From assembly GCA_900073065.1 (NCBI GenBank), contig FJOG01000109.1, positions 1-44,866 on the forward strand: 44,866 nucleotides of DNA, in the 5' to 3' direction. The notes beneath the pieces were generated by a model. That model was given only the letters and a program-made list of their open reading frames with translations. It made no database searches and was not told where the DNA came from. Source of the stretch: Phialocephala subalpina. Lineage: Eukaryota > Ascomycota > Leotiomycetes > Helotiales > Mollisiaceae. The stretch's first letter is position 1, and every line of letters begins with the position of its first letter. Of the stretch, positions 34,101-44,866 are shown piece by piece. A program made the translations under genes and the position numbers.

Positions 34101-37100
34101 GAGAGTTGCATCAAATAGTTCTGAAGTTCTCGGAAACGCAATTAGCTCGATACACACTGGCTGATGAGCAGAAGCGCCTGCCGCAATCGCATAGAGAGAA
34201 TCAACTAGCCGAGCTGTGGTCGAGTATCCTGCAAATCGGCGACAAAACAAGCATCGGCTTGGACGACAGCTTCTTCCGTCTCGGTGGAGACTCTATTGGA
34301 GCTATGAAGCTCACGACACTTGCTCGCGAGCACAAAATTCTTCTCAATGTGGCGACAGTGTTCAAGAATCCAAAGCTTGAGAATATGGCGGCAGCCACTT
34401 TGAACCTGAAGAATGAAGATGACACCTCTCTAGAACCTTTCGCGTTACTACCCGAGACAGGGAATGTTGAAACGATCTTAGACAAAATCAGCAGAGACTA
34501 CAATGTCTTCCCTGGTGCCATTGAAAATGTCTATCCAACGGGCCCTCTGCAAGAAGGCCTCATGCTCCTGTCTATCAAACAACCCGGCTCCTACATGTCA
34601 CAAATCACACTTTCCCTCCAGAGTAGTGTTGATCTTAATCGCTTCACATGGGCATGGCAGAAGACTGCCGAGAGGAACGCCATCCTTCGGACTCGATTCG
34701 CTCATACCGGCTCGAGCTCCATTCAATTTGTGCTGAAGGAAGACATCAAATGGGCACACGCTTCCGACCTCAAGACCTATCTCACGGAAGATAAGAAGAA
34801 GCAGATGAACCACGGAGACCCTCTAGTACGATACGCAATTATCGATGCTGGTAACGGCGACCGTCACTTCGTGCTCACTGCTCATCATTCGCTCTACGAT
34901 GGCTGGTCGTTGATGCTGATCATGGATGATTTCAACATGATGTTCACTGGAATGGTCAGGCCCGCCGCACCACCGTACGTCGGATTCATCAAGCACCTGT
35001 CCGACATTGATCTCGATTCTGCGAAGTCGTTCTGGCTGTCACAATTTGCTAAGAAATCTCTGGCAAGCTATCCCGAACCTTGGACTGCCTCTCAAGCATC
35101 GGTCGAGACGCAGATATTCCAGTTCACTAACATTGAGCGGCCCCTTGGATCGGACATCACCTTGTCAACCATCATACGAGCCGCCTGGGCTCTGCTAGTA
35201 GCACGGTATGCAAACACGCAGGATGTATTCTTTGGTGCTACTCTCATGGGTCGCAATGCTTCCTTGCCGAACATCGAACGGATGACTGGGCCGACAATTA
35301 CGACACTGCCAATATGCGTATCTATCGATGGCTCAGAGGCTGTTGACAGCTATCTCCAGCGGGTGCAAAATCAAGGAACAGATATGATTCCGTTCGAGCA
35401 TACCGGTCTTCAAAACATCAAGTCGTTCGGTAAAGAGGCAGAGCAAGCCTGCAACTTCCAGAATCTCCTCGTCATCCAGCCCGAAGGATCAGAAGATCTC
35501 AAAAGCAAGGTTTGGAAGGAGGAAGTTCTGTTTGCAAAAGGAGAAATGGTGACCATGACTTATGCTTTGATCGTCGAGTGCCGACTTTACAAAGAGAAGG
35601 TCAGGATCACGGCGCAGTACCGCGAGCATATCACTCCAACTCGCCAAGTGCAGAGAATGCTGGATCAATTCGCGGAAGTCATGCAACGGCTGAACAACTC
35701 AGCCTCGTCCGGACTCTTGGTTGGAGACGTTCAACTTCTCAGTGAACAAGACAAGCAAGAAATCGTCGAATGGAATAAAGGAGCTCCAGGCAGTACTCCC
35801 ATCGATGACTGCATCCACCATATCATCCAAGGCAAGGTAGCCGCGCAGCCGCGGGCTCCTGCCATCGATTCATGGGATGCAAGCTTCACTTATGCCGAGC
35901 TTGACGCTGCATCAACCAAAGTGGCATTCCATCTCACCTCATTGGGTATTGGTCCTGGTTCTTACGTGCCGCTCTGCTTCGATAAGTCAGCTTGGACAAT
36001 CGTCGCTATTCTGGCAGTGCTGAAAGCAGGCGGTGCCTATCTATCGCTAGACCCCAAGCATCCTGCGAATAGGAAAGAGCTCATCATTCGCGATGTTCGA
36101 GCCAAGGTCATTCTTACCAGCTCACAGCACAAGGACTTGTTCGATTTATCTACTTACAAAGTTGTCGCCATTGATGAAGCAAGTGTCGAAAAGCTCGCAG
36201 TACCACAAGATGAGACTTTAATTCCAGGAAAATCAACTGATGCAGCTTTTGTGGTCTTTAGTGAGTTGCTCCTTCCCCGCCTGCAAATACTCGACGTTAG
36301 TGCTAATCATCAGCAGCTTCTGGATCGACGGGAGTCCCCAAAGGCATCGTGATGGAGCACGGTCCATTCGTCAGCAGTGCCAGATCGCATTCAAAGGCAC
36401 TTCGGATCACTTCGAAATCCCGCGTCATGCAATTCGCAGCATATACGTACGATGTGAGCATGGGTGAGATTCTCACGACTTTGATGCAAGGTGGATGTGT
36501 TTGTGTGCCATCTGAGGAGGAGAGAATGAGCAACTTGAGGGCTGCGGTGAACAAGCTGGGAGTTAATTGGATGTTCTTGACCCCGACAGTTGCCGGCTTT
36601 CTAAAGCCGACTGTTGTGCCTGGGTTAGAGACTCTCGTGCTTGGAGGAGAACACGCGACGGAAGATAATATCAAGATTTGGGCAGAGCACGTGTACTTGA
36701 TAAATTCATATGGTAAGTCATCTCCCCCATAGGTTCTAGGGCAGACAGTATCTAACAATCATTGACAGGACCTGCTGAGACAGCAATTGTAAGATCGAAG
36801 TCCCCTCTCTTGACAGACGTCTTCCTCATGATCAATGTGTTTGAGTGTATGAGCAGTACTAACCTGTGTTTCTAGTGGTGTGCATGTGCCCCGGGCCTGG
36901 ACTTGACTGCCGATCCAGCGTGCTTCGGAAATCCTGTCGGTGCTTCTCTGTGGATTGTCGACGCTAATGACCCTAACAAGCTTGCTCCTATCGGAACGGT
37001 GGGTGAACTTGTTGTAGAGGGACCTACTTTGGCTAGAGAATATCTCAACGATGCAAAGAAAACTGCAGCGGCGTTTATCGAGAATCCTAAATGGTCAATA

Positions 37101-39506
37101 GATGGTTCCGGCAAAACAAGACGAATGTACAGAACTGGAGATCTCGTTCGATATGGTTCATCCGGCAACCTATTATTCGTTGGCCGCAGAGACACTCAGA
37201 CCAAAATCCATGGACAGCGGATCGAATTAAAAGAGATCGAGCATCATCTTCTAAGGCTCGGTCCACCAAATTGGCTTCCCATTGTTGATATTCTTCGTTT
37301 CGCTGAAGCCCAGCGCGATATTGTGCTGTGCGCATTTGTTCATATCAGGAATGCTCAGAACACATCGACAATTAAAAATATTTTACCCATGACGGATGAG
37401 CTGAGTAAGAAACTCACTAGAATACGATCACAACTGGAATTGCTACTACCAAATCACATGGTTCCAACGGCGTACATTCCTGTCCGAATTCTGCCACTCA
37501 GTGCGGGAGGTAAGGTCGACAGAGGGGCGCTGAGACATCTCGGACAAGGCTTGACCGAGCAGCAGCTCCTTCCTTACATGTTGAACGGCCAGGAACTTAA
37601 TCTACCCTCCACAGAGATGGAGAGAAAGTTGCAGACACTGTGGGCCAAGGTTCTTAATATATCACCTTCCGCCATTGGTGCTAATTCCAATTTCCTTCGC
37701 ATGGGAGGCGACAGTGTGGCATCAATGAAGCTCTCTGCGGCAGCTCGAGAGATGGGCCTGCTACTTACCATGAAGTCTGTCTTCAATTCCCCTAGACTGG
37801 ATGAAATGAGCCGAGCTGTAGAGGTGATCTCAACTCAGGAAGTTAAGCCTTACATCAATTTCTCGACCTTGCATGCCTACGATGTACCAAAATTCCTCCA
37901 GGATGTTATTCTCCCTAATGTCGCAAGCAAAGCAGAGGATATTGAAGATGTCCTTATGGGCATGGACTACCAGCGATGGACACTTGGCTGCGGTCAGCTG
38001 AAGACTAGAGGCTACAACAATTATTTCATCTTCCACCTGAAAGGGGAAGTGGACGTGGTTCGACTCAAGGCAGCCTGCCGGAAGCTGGTTGACCACCACC
38101 CAGTACTCCGCACAGTCTTTGTCGCCAACAAAGCGGAGCTCTTCCAAGTCGTCTTGAAGCATGTTGATACAGAGTTGGGATGCCATAGCTACGATGGCTC
38201 CGATGTTCCGACGTCGATACTCCAAAAGGACATAGATCGTCCTGTTCCACTGGAGAGCCCAAGTGTTCGCTTCTTGCTTGTAGATCAGGGGCGTGAAGGC
38301 CATCGATTGTTCATGCGAGCTTCGCACTCCCAGTATGACGGCATCTCATTTCCTTTCATTGTCAGGGATCTCAAGGCAGCATATCTTGGAAAACCGTTCC
38401 TGAACAGTTTACCATACCATCTCTTCATCGCTGGGACACGACAAACAATGAGGAAATCGGAAGCACTAAAATTTTGGCAAAAAGAGCTCGAGGGATCGAC
38501 AATGACACACGTGGTAGACCATCAAAAGCCATCCTTCACCAATGTGGTCAACAAGTCACTGAAAAGGACAATCTCAGTTCCTCACACAAATAAGAACGAC
38601 ATCACGTTTGCGACGATGGTCAAAGCAGCCTGGTCACTCGCTCTTTCCCACCTCAGCGCCAACTCAGATATCGTCTTTGGCCAGATCACCACAGGAAGAA
38701 ATGCTTCCATCCAAGGCATCGATGAGATTGTTGGACCATGTATGAATCTCGTGCCAGTCCGGGTCAAGATAGATGCAATCACCACGTATCTCGACCTTCT
38801 CCAACAAATTCAAAACCAGCACCTCGACATGTCACCCTACGAATCACTCGGGCTTCAACATATCATTCACAAGTGTACATCCTGGCCGAAGTGGACACGA
38901 TTTAGCTCTATCTTGCAGCATACAAATTTCAACGTCGGCATGGAGTCCATGGATAAGTGGGGTGATTTGGAGATGCATTTGAGCAACTTTGCGCCTGATC
39001 ACGATGTTTCTGATATCTGGATCTGGACTGGCCCTGTTGAAGATGGCTTCTATGTCAACTTCACATATTCCGAGAAGACACTACCTCAGTCACTTGCCGA
39101 GGAAATGGTTGATATGCTTTGCGGGCATATCAAGAAGATGTCTGAACATCTAATGTCTCCGATCGAATCTGCTCTTTCGAAACTGAAACCAAGACTGCCT
39201 ATCCAGCTCGAGGCTCTAGATGAAGAGAACCAGGTCACAAATAAATCTCCTGCGGTGGAAGATGCCAAAGCCCTGGTCCTGGAGGTCTGGAAGTCTGTTC
39301 TCGGCGATGAGGCCGATGACACTCTGCCTACTGAAGTCACCGATCATTCACCATTCTACGAGATACGTGGAGATCTTCTTGCTGCTGCTCAGCTGTCGAT
39401 GGGTTTCGGAAAACATGGGTATGAGATATCGCCAGAAGAGATCATCACACATCCAACGATGCATCTTCAAGCTGCATTGCTTTCTTTGAAGATGCAAACC
39501 ATATAA
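25103..39506 (+). CDS. Four-module nonribosomal peptide synthetase
   Basis: Spliced model join(25103..30436,30563..36260,36317..36712,36769..36788,36876..39506), 4692 aa. Order: partial C (1-240, no HHxxxDG); A1 (about 260-770, YTSGSTGRPKG); T1 (LGGDS, Ser833); C1 (EHTLVDG, His1048); A2 (1359-1880, FTSGSTGTPKG, FDVS with Asp1562); T2 (MGGDS, Ser1940); C2 (HHSIFDK, 2119-2125); A3 (2427-2960); T3 (LGGDS, Ser3022); C3 (HHSLYDG, 3219-3225); A4 (3528-4035, YDVS with Asp3723); T4 (MGGDS, Ser4096); C4 (SHSQYDG, His4300); last carrier-like domain with GDLL where GGDS is expected (Leu4650). No epimerase, methyltransferase, thioesterase or reductase was seen. In A1, Ser457 replaces the Asp that anchors the amino group; in A3 the residue is Glu2620. 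A tetrapeptide released by C4 is the simplest reading. Product unknown. Confidence 0.95.
33606..33671 (+). repeat. Asn-Gly-His-rich low-complexity linker in NRPS A3
   Basis: Codes for a run of NG-containing units (NGKNG, NGHTNGHTTNGH) between the A6 and A7 regions of A3, about residues 2794-2815. The DNA repeats AATGGCCACAC-like units. It is absent from the other three A domains and is probably a flexible surface loop grown by slippage. Confidence 0.8.
36769..36788 (+). other. 20-nt micro-exon of the NRPS
   Basis: Lies between introns 36713-36768 and 36789-36875. It completes a split Gly codon and encodes PAETAI, the core of motif A5 (YGPAET) of A4. Frame and motif both require it, so it is well supported although automatic gene finders may skip it. 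Confidence 0.85.
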
Positions 39507-40712
39507 ATGTTATACTTACTTCTGTATATCTATTCTGAATTAAGTTTCTACTCAGCTGATGTCCGGTCTTTCTTCGATGACACGCGAAATTAAACTATAT
39601 TTGTCTACTCGTGGTATCTTCTGTTCACGGTCACGTGTTGTCATACCTATCTTCACGTACTTCTAGCTACCGGTTTGATCGAGTTGTACATGTTAGTAGG
39701 GCTCGGCTCTAAAGACTGTGTACGTCATGTTGTGATTCCTTCAAATTCTATGTCCAATTACAGTCACGAGGGTCCTGGCTCAGAGGTAGTGATTGTTGAA
39801 ATCGAGCATAGTAGGATAATGGAAAAACATATTCAGCATTCTTACTTGATATTACGACACTCGAACTATATATCTCCTAGTCCTCTGCCTCTCACCTTCG
39901 TCATCAAAACTCTGCCGCCGCCCTTCTAGTCTCAACCCCGCCACTGAATACCAGTCTGGAAGAACCCAAAATACCACCAAGTGTGCCCCATCTAATGTAA
40001 TTCAAGGCATGTTGACTTGTTGATAGTAATTAGGAATCGAGGAGAAGAGACGCACACTTTCTATGCTCTCGTACTGAAGATAGAAGCGCAATACCCTCAG
40101 TCATGATGCACGTGATATGTCAGCGCCATCGAAAGTGATACGATGGCCCGCTTGCCATTTGCCGAACTACGCTAAGGTTAACCTTAAATGCACCCACAAC
40201 CAGACCGAAGGAGAGCATCGAGAACAACTTGTGTTGATAAGGGACCATCGGACGTTTGCGGATCGTAGCCAGCAACCCTTTGCAACCTTGGGATAAGGAG
40301 GTGGTCCCTTTTACCAACTTACTGTCGTCTATCGTCACAAGCGAGATGGTTCCATCAGCAATCTGCCGATTGACTAGTCCCGTTTGGGTGACCGGTCTCC
40401 CTTCGGCGATTGGTGAAGTCAGACTTGAAGCTTACTTTACTCTATTTAACGAGCAAACGGCAAAAGAGGTGCTGTTTTAGGGTTTTCAAGGCGCTACTTT
40501 CTGCAGCCAACTTGCCAGAGTTACACGCCGCCCTAAGAGCGTATTGCCTGAAACCAAGAGCGGCACGACCCTTGGCAACTAGGAATAGCGTGGAGTGGGA
40601 CATCAACGATTCTGTAAACCGAGAACCCACTGAACTATCCAGGCTAAATCCTAACTCCTCGATGGCCGTGTATGTCATGTGCCTTGAAGCTGCTTCAGAA
40701 TTGAAGAACTCA
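39507..40712. other. NRPS 3' flank, no gene seen
   Basis: Probable NRPS 3' UTR followed by non-coding DNA. The plus-strand frames at 39675-39929 and 40256-40480 have no recognisable motif. Confidence 0.5.
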
Positions 40713-40885
40713 GATCAGAGATCAGGTTTCCGAGATCTGACTTTCGGGATTCGGTTTTCCGAGATCAGGTTTCCGTGATCAGGTTTTCCGGGATTCGGTT
40801 TTCCGTGGTCAGGTTTCGAGATCAGATTTTCCGAGGTCGGACTTTCGGAGATCGAAGTTCCGGGATCAGGTTTCCGGGACCAGGT
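40713..40885. repeat. Degenerate 14-15 bp minisatellite
   Basis: About eleven imperfect tandem units of the type GATCAGGTTTTCCG, with variants ATTCGGTTTTCCG and GTCGGACTTTCGG. Each unit alternates a GATC-like core with TTTCCG. It lies in otherwise gene-free DNA beyond the NRPS end, at the possible edge of the cluster. The minus strand happens to stay open as a Lys-Pro-Asp/Asn-Gly-rich frame, which I take as a by-product of the repeat. Confidence 0.85.
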
Positions 40886-41624
40886 GAAATGATGATCAAG
40901 ATTATAATGCTGCTTTAAGTGAATGTTCCGTTCTAAGCCCAAATCTCGTCTAGTAAAAGCTTGCCATCAAAGCTTGCCTTCAAGGCTCAGCTCCAAAGCT
41001 TGTCGCGAGATCACGTCTTCTCATCCTTTCATGTTACCGCTGATAGTATATTGGGTAGGATATACTAATGTATTCCGGGAGCGATAGGTGTATCATGATC
41101 ACTGAGAAGCAGTAGAAGGTATTGTGAGCTGAGCACGACGCTTCCTATCTAATAGGTGAAGAGTCTCCAGACCCATTTACTATACAGCTGTCGTCGTGCG
41201 GCCTCTGCGAGGGAAAAGAAGCGGTTAGATCAGTTTGAAATCGTCGAACTGGAAGGAAGATTCAAAAGTCGTTGGATATCTATTCTGCCTGGATGCTCCC
41301 AAATCGCTTCCAAAATAAGTGGAAATTGAGGGGAAATTGAGGGGAAAACCCCAAAAATCTAACATAGTAATTGGTGGAAGGACCTCAGACGGCAGCTCCG
41401 ATTGCCTAGAACCCCTTGATCCCCCGTTCACATCCCAGTACCAACTCTCGTAAAAGATCCTTGCACGGCCCCACTCTTATGAGTATTTAGTGGATGGGGG
41501 AGGGGGGGAGAGGGGAGTAGCACATATAAACCCTATCTCCCATAGCAAACTCCCCAGACTTTTTCCTTACCCCGGATATCACCTCTTCACCGGTTCCTTT
41601 GCACAGCCAACAGCTTCTAGCAAC
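40886..41624. promoter_or_regulatory. Spacer and promoter of the ACS-family transporter
   Basis: No gene seen. Several AAAGCTTG direct repeats occur at about 40957-41003. A GTGGATGGGGGAGGGGGGAGAGGGGAG purine tract (about 41490-41517) precedes CACATATAAACCC, a likely TATA box near 41524, about 100 bases before the ATG. Confidence 0.5.
41524..41531 (+). promoter_or_regulatory. Candidate TATA box
   Basis: ATATAAAC sits about 100 bases upstream of the transporter ATG, just after a purine-rich tract. Position and sequence fit a TATA element; there is no direct proof. Confidence 0.4.
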
Positions 41625-43340
41625 ATGGCCTCGACAGAGCAGAAGGCAGACGCCATTCACGAGGAGCATATATCCAGTAGTACTGCCAGCGATCTCGATA
41701 ACAATGCCGACCTAGCTGTTGCTTTTGAAGAAGGCAAGGATCCCGGCCTGAGCAACGCTCATCTCTGCACCGCCGCCGACAGCAAACGTATCCTTCGCAG
41801 GACGGACATTCACATGCTCTCACTTCTCTGCATGGTTTATTTCCTCCAGTCAGCAGACAAAGGAATTATTGGCTTGACAGCGGTCTACGGATTAAAGACA
41901 GACGCGCATCTAAAGGGCAACGACTATGCTAACATTGGTAACATTGGTTACTATGCACAGCTCGGTGTCCAGCCTTTGGCTGCATGGATTCTTGTCAAGG
42001 CACGATATCGCCAAGTCCTTCCTGTCATAATTACTTGCTGGGGAATTTCAGTCGCTGGTGGCCTTGTCGGGTCGCGAAGCTACACCGGTCTCATGGTTTC
42101 TAGGTTCTTCCTCGGTGCTTTCGAGGCCGCTGTCATTCCTCTCTTCTCGATCATCACCATTGCCTTCTACAGGCGATCGGAGCAGCCTTTCCGGGTTGCG
42201 TGCTGGTACAGTTGCTATGGTCTCAGCACATTTCTCAGCTCCCCTATAGTCTACGGCTTTGGTCGTGTACATTCCCACACGCTCCACCGATACCAGGTGG
42301 TTTACCTCTTCTTTGGACTTTTAACTATTGCCATTGGTATTGTCACATACTGGTGGGCACATGACAGTCCTGGGGAGGCTCGCTACCTGACACCTGAGGA
42401 CCGCCTTAAGGCCATTGATCGATTGAAGGCCAACCAGCAGGGTATCGTTGCCCATAACTTCAACTGGAAGCATGTTGGGGAGGCCCTTACTGAACCAAAA
42501 TATTGGCTATATATGAGTATGTGTCGCCAATCTGCATAGTAACACTGAATGCTTATACTTCGTGCCTTAGTCATGGTTACCAGCGTTAATGCTGGTGCTT
42601 CAGTCTCTTCGGTTTTCGGTTCCATTATTCTTCAAAGCTTAGCCGGCTTTACACCTGATCAGGCTGTGCTTCTTAACATGCCATTCGGGGCTCTTCAATT
42701 CTTATCCATCCTCCTCGCTTCATGGTTGGCGTACCGTTTCAAGCGCAAATCACCCTTCGTGCTTGCACTCGTTACCATTGTCATTATCGGAGTTGCTCTA
42801 ATGGTTGCTCTTCCCAAAACAAAAGCAAATAAGGGCGGTCTTCTCGTCGGCTACTACCTGATCGCTTTTGTTTTCGCCATCAACCCTTTACTCATCTCCT
42901 GGATGGGTAGTAATTGCGCTGGACAGACCAAAAAGGCGATATACTACACCTCTTTCAACGCGGGAAATTCTATTGGCAATATCATCACACCTTATATCTT
43001 CAACTCCAAGTTTGCCCCACAATATGTAAGTTGTTCCGTCGGTCCATAGTACTGACACCTGCAAGCTTTTGAACTGACGACAAACGATTAGGTTACTGCT
43101 CTCAAAGGCATCTTGGCTATCTGGTGTATCTTGTGGGGCGTTGTCATTGCTCAGGTCTTTCTCATTAGATGGATGCAAAAGAAGAAGGGAGATCAGCGTG
43201 AAGCAGCCGGTCTCCCCAGAGATATCGTCGACCACTCAATGAGCGAGCAGTTCCATGAGGCTGGTTCCGAGGTTCACAGCGAGAATGGTCTTCAGGACAT
43301 GACGGATAGGGAGAATCTTTACTTTCAATACCTGCTGTAA
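41625..43340 (+). CDS. MFS transporter, anion:cation symporter (Dal5/allantoate permease-like) family
   Basis: Spliced model join(41625..42516,42571..43025,43092..43340), 531 aa. A hydrophilic acidic N-terminus of about 60 residues leads to RRTDIHMLSLLCMVYFLQ, then a loop with GIIGLTAVYGLK. The signature VSRFFLGAFEAAVIP sits in the fourth helix region and ARYLTPEDRLKAIDRL in the central cytosolic loop. GNSIGNIITPYIF in the eleventh-helix region is diagnostic of the ACS family. Twelve membrane segments are expected. Family members import small carboxylates, vitamins or ureides with protons. Role in the NRPS cluster is unproven because 2.1 kb of gene-free DNA and a minisatellite intervene. The ATG at 41625 (CAACATGGCC) has a strong context; the frame is open further upstream without a convincing start. 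Confidence 0.9.
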
Positions 43341-44400
43341 TTATGTTTACAGGCGGGGAAAGTCTGCATAGCGCCCATTATCTGTATAGCGCTAGAAGGC
43401 TTAGATCTAATGTGATCGACGGAAAGTAGGATTTAGATAGCTTAATTTCCTTGTTACACCACGACCCTGGATCCTTGAATCGACACCAGACCTTCTAAGA
43501 CAGGCTACGGGAAGAGCATATGCTAAAGGAGGGTAGCCATGAACTGTCCCATATAAAAGACCGGCGTGCGCCAAGTTGGATCAGGAAAAACGAACTTGCC
43601 GTTAAATGGTATGCTTTCTTGGACAGTTAGCGTGGCGAACTAAAGCATCCATTTACGGAGGGGTGACCAAGCCAATGACTGAATTGATGCCATACACCTT
43701 TCATAAGAAACCACTACAATAGTGGGCGCATCGTATTGAACGTTGATTGCCCCACGCTTATTGCACTCAGTTCGACTGAACAAAGTTAGCGGGCTAAGCA
43801 AGAACGACTCAGTGAGTATGCGGGGATATATTCCCTCAGCTCTAGAGCTTTGCTGTAATTCACAAATTGTTCGTTCGGTCGACATTTAGTTCAGAGACTC
43901 AAGCATCTGTAATGGCTGACTAGAGTGAGGACAGTTTCATGTCCGAATGGAATAATAAATACGTTTCCACAAATTTTAAGCCAGGTGCAAAACAATATAG
44001 CAAGGAGTTTTTCCTCACTATGAATTCAGACCTTACTACGTCACAACCTGAGCTGAAGGGGTTTAGTTTCGCAATTGTAGTAGGTGTTCGAATCTGTTTC
44101 AATTTATGCATTACATTTGGTTCCATTCTAATACTACTCCTTCAGGCCGCTACGTGCTACGCGATAGGTCGGGTAGATATGGTCGGGCAGTTTTTCGATT
44201 ACTTAACCTCAGATTTAAACGAAAAGGAGTCCGAGTTAATTTTTCTCCGCCTTCGGGAGGTAATCATTTTCCCTTACTTGGGACTGCCCAGTTAAATGCC
44301 AGCGTGTTACGGTATAATCAGCGTCGTCCAATGCAAAAGCAAGCAATTTGCATTAATCAAAAAGCTTTAGAAAGATACAGTGGATTCTGAGGATACAAGA
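43341..44400. other. Unassigned transition region before the AT-rich block
   Basis: No supported gene. Open frames on the plus strand at 43939-44295 and 44106-44390 overlap in different frames and match nothing I know. A GC-rich hairpin-capable segment, CTCCGCCTTCGGGAG, lies at about 44246-44260 in otherwise AT-leaning sequence. The A+T content rises steadily towards 44400. Confidence 0.45.
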
Positions 44401-44866
44401 AAAAGTATAGAACTTCGAGCGTAAATCTACAAAAGTATTAGTAATATAAACATCTTCAATCTTATAAAAGTTTACTTTCCTAATATATATAAGTAAGAAT
44501 AATTCGAATCGATTTAATCCAATTGATTATAAATAAAATACTTATTCTATTATCGTAACTTTAGAATATTTCATCTCTAAAACCAATAAAGAAATATTTT
44601 AATCTCAAGAATCGCATTTAATTATTATTATTATTATTATTATAGCCTTAGGAGTAATATACTTTATTTGGATTAATTTAACTAATTTGATTATTTAATT
44701 AAATTCAAATTCCATTAATATAAAATCATAAAATCATAAAATATATTATAATAATTTAAATTAATTATATAAAATAAATTTTCGATTAAATTTAATAAAT
44801 TTTTTAATATAAAATAATATAAAAATAATAAAGAATATAAATTATATATTTAAACGAAATAAAGAA
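44401..44866. repeat. AT-rich, RIP-like block (runs off the window)
   Basis: Composition is like the first 1250 bases: nearly all A and T, sparse CpA and TpG, no open frames. A (ATT)n/(TTA)n microsatellite lies at about 44619-44643. It probably continues into a larger AT-rich isochore beyond the window. Confidence 0.8.

Noticed and set aside
40410..40778. 122-aa plus-strand frame running into the minisatellite
   Set aside because: No motif, and its C-terminus is made of the repeat itself.
40713..40885. CRISPR-like array
   Set aside because: Units are contiguous and degenerate with no spacers, and the DNA is eukaryotic.
40715..40942. Minus-strand Lys-Pro-Asp-rich frame
   Set aside because: It is simply the minisatellite read as protein; a repeat unit near 15 bp keeps it open.
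43640..44390. Open frames in the right transition region as genes
   Set aside because: They overlap in different frames without starts, introns or recognisable domains.

Overview
The window is nuclear DNA of a filamentous ascomycete (Pezizomycotina). The genes carry many 45-120 bp introns with GT-AG ends (two are GC-AG) and CTRAC-type branch sites. The gene families are typical of fungal secondary metabolism. Both ends (about 1-1250 and 44400-44866) are extremely AT-rich, gene-free and almost without CpA/TpG, as left by repeat-induced point mutation (RIP). The middle is therefore a gene island of about 43 kb between two AT-rich blocks, an accessory-type setting. A Leotiomycetes-like genome is a guess I cannot prove from sequence alone.

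Layout. 1-1250 AT-rich block; 1990-2547 decayed gene; 3990-5892 secreted repetitive Ser/Ala/Gly-rich protein; 6692-8415 fucose-permease-type MFS transporter; 9790-10660 decayed minus-strand gene; 11448-13052 isopenicillin-N-synthase-like 2OG/Fe(II) oxygenase broken by a perfect 250-bp tandem duplication and lacking an internal segment; 13121-15278 (minus) acyl-CoA synthetase-like ligase; 15926-16447 small YCII-like gene; 16482-18011 (minus) alcohol-acetyltransferase-like protein; 18804-20540 cytochrome P450; 20833-22233 HxxxD acyltransferase; 22303-23222 (minus) second 2OG/Fe(II) oxygenase; 23970-24466 YCII-domain protein; 25103-39506 four-module NRPS of 4692 aa; 39507-41624 gene-poor DNA with a 14-15 bp minisatellite; 41625-43340 anion:cation-symporter-type MFS transporter; 44401-44866 AT-rich block.

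How the genes fit together. From about 11.4 to 39.5 kb this reads as one biosynthetic gene cluster around the NRPS. The NRPS order is partial C - A1-T1 - C1-A2-T2 - C2-A3-T3 - C3-A4-T4 - C4 - degenerate T. It suggests a tetrapeptide, possibly with a non-amino-acid or unusual first unit because A1 lacks the Asp that holds the amino group. The P450, the 2OG oxygenase(s) and two unrelated acyltransferases would oxidise and acylate the product; the ligase could activate an acyl group for either acyltransferase. No Zn2Cys6 or other pathway regulator was found. I could not match the cluster to a known product.

Gene models are hand-spliced by reading frame, splice signals and family motifs; each multi-exon total was checked to be a multiple of three. 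Family names rest on motif recognition, not database searches.
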